From: Antennarius striatus
Taxonomy: Eukaryota > Chordata > Actinopteri > Lophiiformes > Antennariidae
Length of the DNA stretch: 64,000 bases
Direction of reading: 5' to 3'
Assembly: GCF_040054535.1 (NCBI RefSeq)
Contig: NC_090779.1
Location: 19,330,501-19,394,500 of the forward strand
Shown: positions 59,758 through 64,000 of the stretch, piece by piece
How the letters are laid out: every line of letters starts with the position of its first letter
Numbering within the stretch: the stretch's first letter is position 1
Program-made: the position numbers and the translations under genes
Notes under the pieces: model-generated
Seen by the model: the letters and a program-made list of their open reading frames with translations, nothing else
What the model was told of the DNA's origin: nothing
The model's database searches: none

Positions 59758-60881
59758 TTTCTATTTCGATGGGCAGGAAATCAAACTGTTAAAAAAAAGT
59801 CCGCGTTGAAATGAGTCCAAAGCAAGGAGAGCTAGCTACGCAGTATTAAAGCAGCTAACTTAAACAGTTGATGCTAGGCCTGGGCATCAGAGAACTACAG
59901 CAGATAACGCTAGGAAACAGGCTGCACTCTCAAAATCACCACCACCGCACTGGAACAGCTGAGCCAGTGACACTTAACGTGGAAAAGACAGCTCAATAAG
60001 CAGCTCCGTTCATTTCCTGTATTTTAGTCCTCAATGGGCGTTGGTGATGGAGTCGAGAAGACAGAAGCACCCCTGACGCCGGATTTACCTTCTCCCAGTC
60101 AGTGGAATGAGGATCGATGTCAAGTTGCCACGAACGCTAAACTCCCTGTTCCAGAAAGGACTTTCAAAATAAAGTGAAACGTAATAAATGACAATGAAAT
60201 GGTCGCGTAATGTCGATCACTATTCGATACGACCAGTGTCCAGTTTGGACAAGTGTAAAAAAAACCCCCAAAACAATCGATATGTCCATTTGCGATACCG
60301 CTTTACAGTTTTATTTTTAGTTAATGCGTTTTTTATTCGGAATGAAAAAATATATACTTCCGGTTTTTGTTGTGCGAAATTCTGTAACTTGACAGAGATC
60401 AATGCGGTGAATAAAATCCTTATTTTTTGTGTTTCACGAAATTCGTCCACGATGGCCGTTCCATTTAATGCCATTTTAATAGAAGCACCCACGTACATTA
60501 GAGGATACTGTATGATAGAAAGTGGTTTATTTTTATTGGGAAAAAAAAAGTCAATATGCTGTTGTTTCTCCACACTCGTCACAATGAATCTACAAAAAAA
60601 CAAGTGTGGCTGCTGCACACTTAGAATTTGATACAAGCTTGGGCCTCCGTGGAATAAACGTGGGCGCAGCGGGGGGCGGTGGTTGCGTGTGTATGGGTCC
60701 TTCATCGAGTTAAGTTTTTAAGTACCTGGCTGGTCAGTACAGCAGGCACACTTCACAGAGGTCAAAGGCCTCCCCCCTCCAGCTTGGGAGTCCGCAGCTT
60801 CCACCGGCTCGATGGCTCAAACGGACTCCGACCACCATCTGACCAAGCCCGGGCGTCAAGGTTATCTGTTACTGCATTGCA

Positions 60882-60895
60882 CCGCCACCTGCTGG
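60882..60895 (-). promoter_or_regulatory. CTCF-like motif between cotl1 and klhl36
   Basis: On the minus strand CCAGCAGGTGGCGG fits CCASYAGRKGGCRS at all 14 positions. The setting (a divergent intergenic CpG-rich patch) is one where CTCF often binds. Confidence 0.5.
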
Positions 60896-60982
60896 TCGTC
60901 GTGGGTATAATGTAAAAAGTAATGTCATAATGAAAGTGTTGGACAGATTCTTCAGCGTTATTATGTGAATAGACCCATTTGT

Positions 60983-61022
<40 letters not shown>

Positions 61023-61214
61023 AACATATATATACATATACATATATATATATAATATGAATGAATGCTTTAACATTTTCTTACTAGCCTTGATACTCCT
61101 TGTTAAAAAACTTATTTCTGGGATTTCCATTTTGCCTGGAAACTACTGCTGTCGTTTTTAGCATTGGGGTTAATGCATTAATGTACAGTACTTTTACAAG
61201 CAGTACATTTACAA

Positions 61215-61425
61215 GATTTTAACGAGAACCAATGCAATCACAGACTGCAACATCCCGCGACACTCCTGAATTCAAAATTTTAACCCTGACCTGAATATAT
61301 TTTTTAAGGATGCTGATTTTTGAATTGCCAGGAAGGAGGACTAGAGGAAGACCAAAGAGGAGGTTTATGGATGTAGTCAAAGAGGACATGAAGGTACAGT
61401 AGTTGGTGTGAGAGAAGAGTGTCAT
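61215..61425. repeat. Fused relics: dispersed repeat copy D and 3' end of an RTE-like LINE
   Basis: 61229-61300 matches 42421-42480 (ACAGACTGCAACATCCCGCG, TGAATTCAAAATTTTA). From about 61305, GGAAGACCAAAGAGGAGG and TATGGATGTAGT match the 3' coding end of the LINE at 40525-40565. Confidence 0.75.
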
Positions 61426-61439
61426 TCGCCAATATAACG

Positions 61440-62312
61440 GCTCTGAGATGTCAAGAGAGCAGTGACAGGAAAAGGAGTAAAATCTGGACACACTTTAATT
61501 ATACTGATAGCTCAAAAGCAGAATGTAAAGTCTGCAAGAATAAAATTTCCTATTGAGCCCACAAGCAACCTTCACAGGCACCTGAGAACTGTCCACCCAT
61601 GAGTTCCATTGGGGAAAAGACCAGTTCAACCTGATATTAATGAAGGTGCCAGTGTGTCTTCTCCAACTATCGCTGCTGCTCCTCCTGCTCCTCCAGTGGC
61701 ATCATGCAGTACACTTCGTCTCCAAAACTGGGCAGATCATGACTGACAGAAGAAGCCAAAGCAGTCCCTCAAAGCTGAGGCACTTGGTGTTTCTGAATGC
61801 AAACTTCACAGGTTATTTGGATGTTGATTTTTGTCATTTTGTTTTACATATTTTCATTTATATTTTGCTGTGTTGTGTGTTTTTCAGAGATTCTGTATTG
61901 ATTAAAAGTTGAACTGTAAATAGTGAAACGTTTGTTCTTGTATTTTAGTTTTAGTTTATTTATTGTAGCCCTGAAGAGTAAATATTTTTTATTTATATTT
62001 TGTTGTGTTGCGTGTTTTTCAGGGATTCTGCGTTGCTTGACTTTAAATTTGTTTTGTATAAAGAGGTTAAGTTTATATTCGTTAAAAGTGCACTGTAGAG
62101 TGAAAAAATAAAGGCATATTTATACGATAAACATACATAAATAAAAAGTATGATGCCGTTTTTTTACATTATGAATTCGTTTTGTGCATAAATTGACAAT
62201 TTCATTTTATATTATTGGTAATATATTGATTGAAGCAACAAAAAAAAAGAGCCGTTTGTGAGCCGACAGAGCGAAAGAGCCGGTTCTCTAAAAAGAGCCG
62301 GAATTCCCATCA
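61440..62312 (+). mobile_element. hAT transposon relic with BED-finger remnant
   Basis: At about 61490-61600 the plus strand reads SGHTLI, AECKVCKNKISY and PTSNLHRHLRTVHP in shifting frames. This is a BED zinc finger with its Cys/Cys/His/His spacing, as in hAT transposases. The right end is rich in GAGCCGG and ends AGAGCCGGAATTCCCATCAC, a hAT-like terminus. The catalytic domain is missing and no clear left terminus was found. Confidence 0.7.
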
Positions 62313-62400
62313 CCATAACGAACGGACGGACGAAGAACAGACGAACAGACGAACACTGACAATTACAATACATCACCGATTTGAAGCGGGATGTAATTAA
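62313..62400 (-). repeat. Dispersed repeat family, end fragment F
   Basis: (ACGG)n/(ACGA)n followed by ACACTGACAATTACAATACA and GAAGCGGGATGTAATT, the same outer end as copies A, C and E. Confidence 0.77.
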
Positions 62401-62802
62401 TTAAAAAAAAAAATTTTTTTTTTACAAATGCTTTTATTTTGAAATTGTAAACCGGAAATAGACGTGTTTATTCCGGTTAGCCGTGGGTATGCTACGTTGT
62501 GCGGCACTGTTTCTGGTCCATTAATCCATGTATGTACCGATACGTTTCTGTAGAGCAGATTACATCAATAGAGTTCGTTTCATTAAAAGGATCGATTTGT
62601 GTCGTCGGCCAATAGTGTCACGTGTTGATCGATCAGACTAGTTCTGCATGTACAGCAATGCCAAAGAGCGTTCACTTTGAAACCGGATACATCCTGCTTC
62701 ACTAAATGTAACCAAAAATCACTTCACAAATAATGGATTTCGCTATGGTTTAAATCAGGAAGTGATTGAACTTGAAATACCTTGTTGTCATGATCGATCA
62801 CA

Positions 62803-62840
<38 letters not shown>
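62803..62840. repeat. (GT)n microsatellite just upstream of klhl36
   Basis: About 18 GT units ending some 35 bp before the start codon. Confidence 0.93.
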
Positions 62841-62873
62841 TGGCTGTAGATGATGTCTGTCTGAGGGGACAGG

Positions 62874-64000
62874 ATGGACAATGGCAAACCCAGTCGTGTG
62901 TGTCGGCCCTATCGGATCAGTGAATCAGCCAAGGTCAGTGTGTGTTTGTGTGTCAATGAACCCATGCAGTCAGATTCTCACAGCACACATGAAAGTAGGG
63001 CAGTGTTTCATTTCCATCACATAACACACGTTACTATAGTTACATATTACTTCATGAAACTTCCATCTTTCTCTGTTTGCAGCATCCTTTTCACCAGCTC
63101 AGATCTTTTTTTTTCTAACTGGATTTGGACAATGAGGATAATAAATTGCTCTTCCATGATGTTCCATAACTTGATGTCATTTTGTGTTGTGAATTTTTCT
63201 TAAAGGTGTTCCACTGGGTAGATCAATCTATGGAGGTTTTGCAGGGCCTCAATGAGCAGCGGCAGCACAGACAGTTCTGTGACGTCATCCTGGTGGCTGA
63301 CGACCAGCGGGTCCCTGCTCACCGAGCTTTGCTGGCCATCTGCAGCCCGTACTTCCATTCCATGTTCACGTTAGGCATGAAGGAGGAGCGCCAGCAGGAG
63401 GTACAAGATAGGTCTCCACATAGGGAAGATCAGGGGGGAATCCATCACACATATTTGTTTGTATTTTTCCCTATCTGAGTTTATTTATAGATAGTAATAA
63501 TGTCATTACGACTGGAGTTAGACACAGACGTTATTGCTCATCTGACTCATGATTAATCCATTTATCATTCTCTTCCTTCTTTTAGGTGGAGCTGGTTGGG
63601 TTGTCGTACATCGGTCTCATCACTGTGGTGGACTTCCTGTACAGCGGGGAGCTGCCTCTGGATGGGGGTAATATTGACTATGTGCTGGAAGCTGCCCACC
63701 TCCTGCAGGTCTGAAACTGGGCTCTGTCTTGTTTATAATGTCAGAAGAAAATTCCATTTCATCATTTGGACACCTTGCTGTCATTCCTATATAGCATGTT
63801 TTAAACTGTGTTGCTCAGGTGTGGCGAGTTGTGGACTTCTGCTGCCAGTACCTGGAGAGGGAGGTGAGTGAGGACAACTACCTGTACCTGCAGGAGCTGG
63901 CGCTGCTCTACAATCTGGAGCGACTCGACGCTTTTATCGACCACTTCATCCTTTCACGCTTCGCTACGCTGTCTTTCACCCCCAGCTTCCTTCGGGACAT
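62874..64000 (+). CDS. klhl36: Kelch-like protein 36, 5' part (BTB and start of BACK), cut by window end
   Basis: Exons 62874-62933, 63206-63400, 63586-63708 and 63819-64000 (continuing past the window). All are in phase with GT/AG borders. The protein reads [20 protein letters not shown], then the BTB domain: [69 protein letters not shown]. The BACK domain begins at [20 protein letters not shown]. This closely follows human KLHL36. BTB-Kelch proteins are usually substrate adaptors for CUL3 ubiquitin ligases; the KLHL36 substrate is not established. The Kelch repeats lie outside the window. In human KLHL36 is likewise next to COTL1 and head to head with it. Confidence 0.94.

Larger units (their letters stand above)
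59758..62873. promoter_or_regulatory. Divergent intergenic region between cotl1 and klhl36
   Basis: Should hold both promoters. On the cotl1 side the minus strand has CCGGAAGTATATAT at about 60350-60363 (ETS site next to a TATA-like run) and CpG-rich sequence around 60040-60100 and 60640-60850. On the klhl36 side there are CCGGAAAT at about 62450 and CACGTG at about 62620. The middle (61.2-62.4 kb) is filled by transposon relics. Confidence 0.5.

Overview
The window looks like a teleost fish chromosome. Genes have many short exons with GT/AG introns. The non-coding DNA is AT-rich and full of long (CA)n, (CT)n and (TATC)n microsatellites, fish-type LINEs, hAT and Tc1/mariner-like elements and a tRNA-derived SINE. 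All gene names come from reading the translated exons against remembered vertebrate proteins; no search was run.

Layout: (1) 1.9-4.4 kb, arl2bp, plus strand, 7 coding exons, 184 aa. (2) 6.2-10.0 kb, pllp (plasmolipin), minus strand, 4 exons, 185 aa, convergent with arl2bp. (3) 12.2-24.8 kb, plcg2 (phospholipase C gamma 2), minus strand, 32 coding exons that join to 1260 aa with every splice phase in register. (4) 24.9-33.0 kb, a gene desert with two repeat copies, a reverse-transcriptase LINE fragment, a 33-bp minisatellite and a long CA tract. (5) 33.1-44.3 kb, meak7 (TLDC1), minus strand, 8 coding exons, 468 aa. Its last intron holds a 3.7-kb satellite made of two oppositely oriented 29-bp repeat arms; the intron before holds an RTE-like LINE. 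(6) 44.3-54.2 kb, a second desert with a MITE, a SINE and long dinucleotide tracts. (7) 54.2-59.8 kb, cotl1 (coactosin-like), minus strand, 4 exons, 141 aa. (8) 62.9-64.0 kb, the first four exons of klhl36, plus strand, head to head with cotl1 and cut by the window end.

In human, ARL2BP/PLLP, PLCG2, and MEAK7-COTL1-KLHL36 all lie on chromosome 16q but in separate places; here they sit together in 64 kb. The genes are not a functional unit. They cover ciliary ARL2 signalling, myelin/epithelial membrane biology, immune phosphoinositide signalling, lysosomal mTOR signalling, actin binding and a CUL3-adaptor-type protein.

The most unusual object is the inverted 29-bp array at 33.29-37.05 kb. It has about 50 units in one orientation, a spacer of about 15 bp, then about 78 units in the other. 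Each unit carries a CCAAT box and an E2F-like TTTGCCGC, and is CpG-dense. No unit has a stop codon in any of three frames on one strand, which creates spurious ORFs of 340-410 aa. Being intronic, it should fold into a kilobase-scale hairpin in meak7 pre-mRNA. A second cluster of interest is dinucleotide tracts lying against splice sites in plcg2 and meak7. No LTR retrovirus-like element, Polinton, toxin gene, tRNA, rRNA or CRISPR was recognised.
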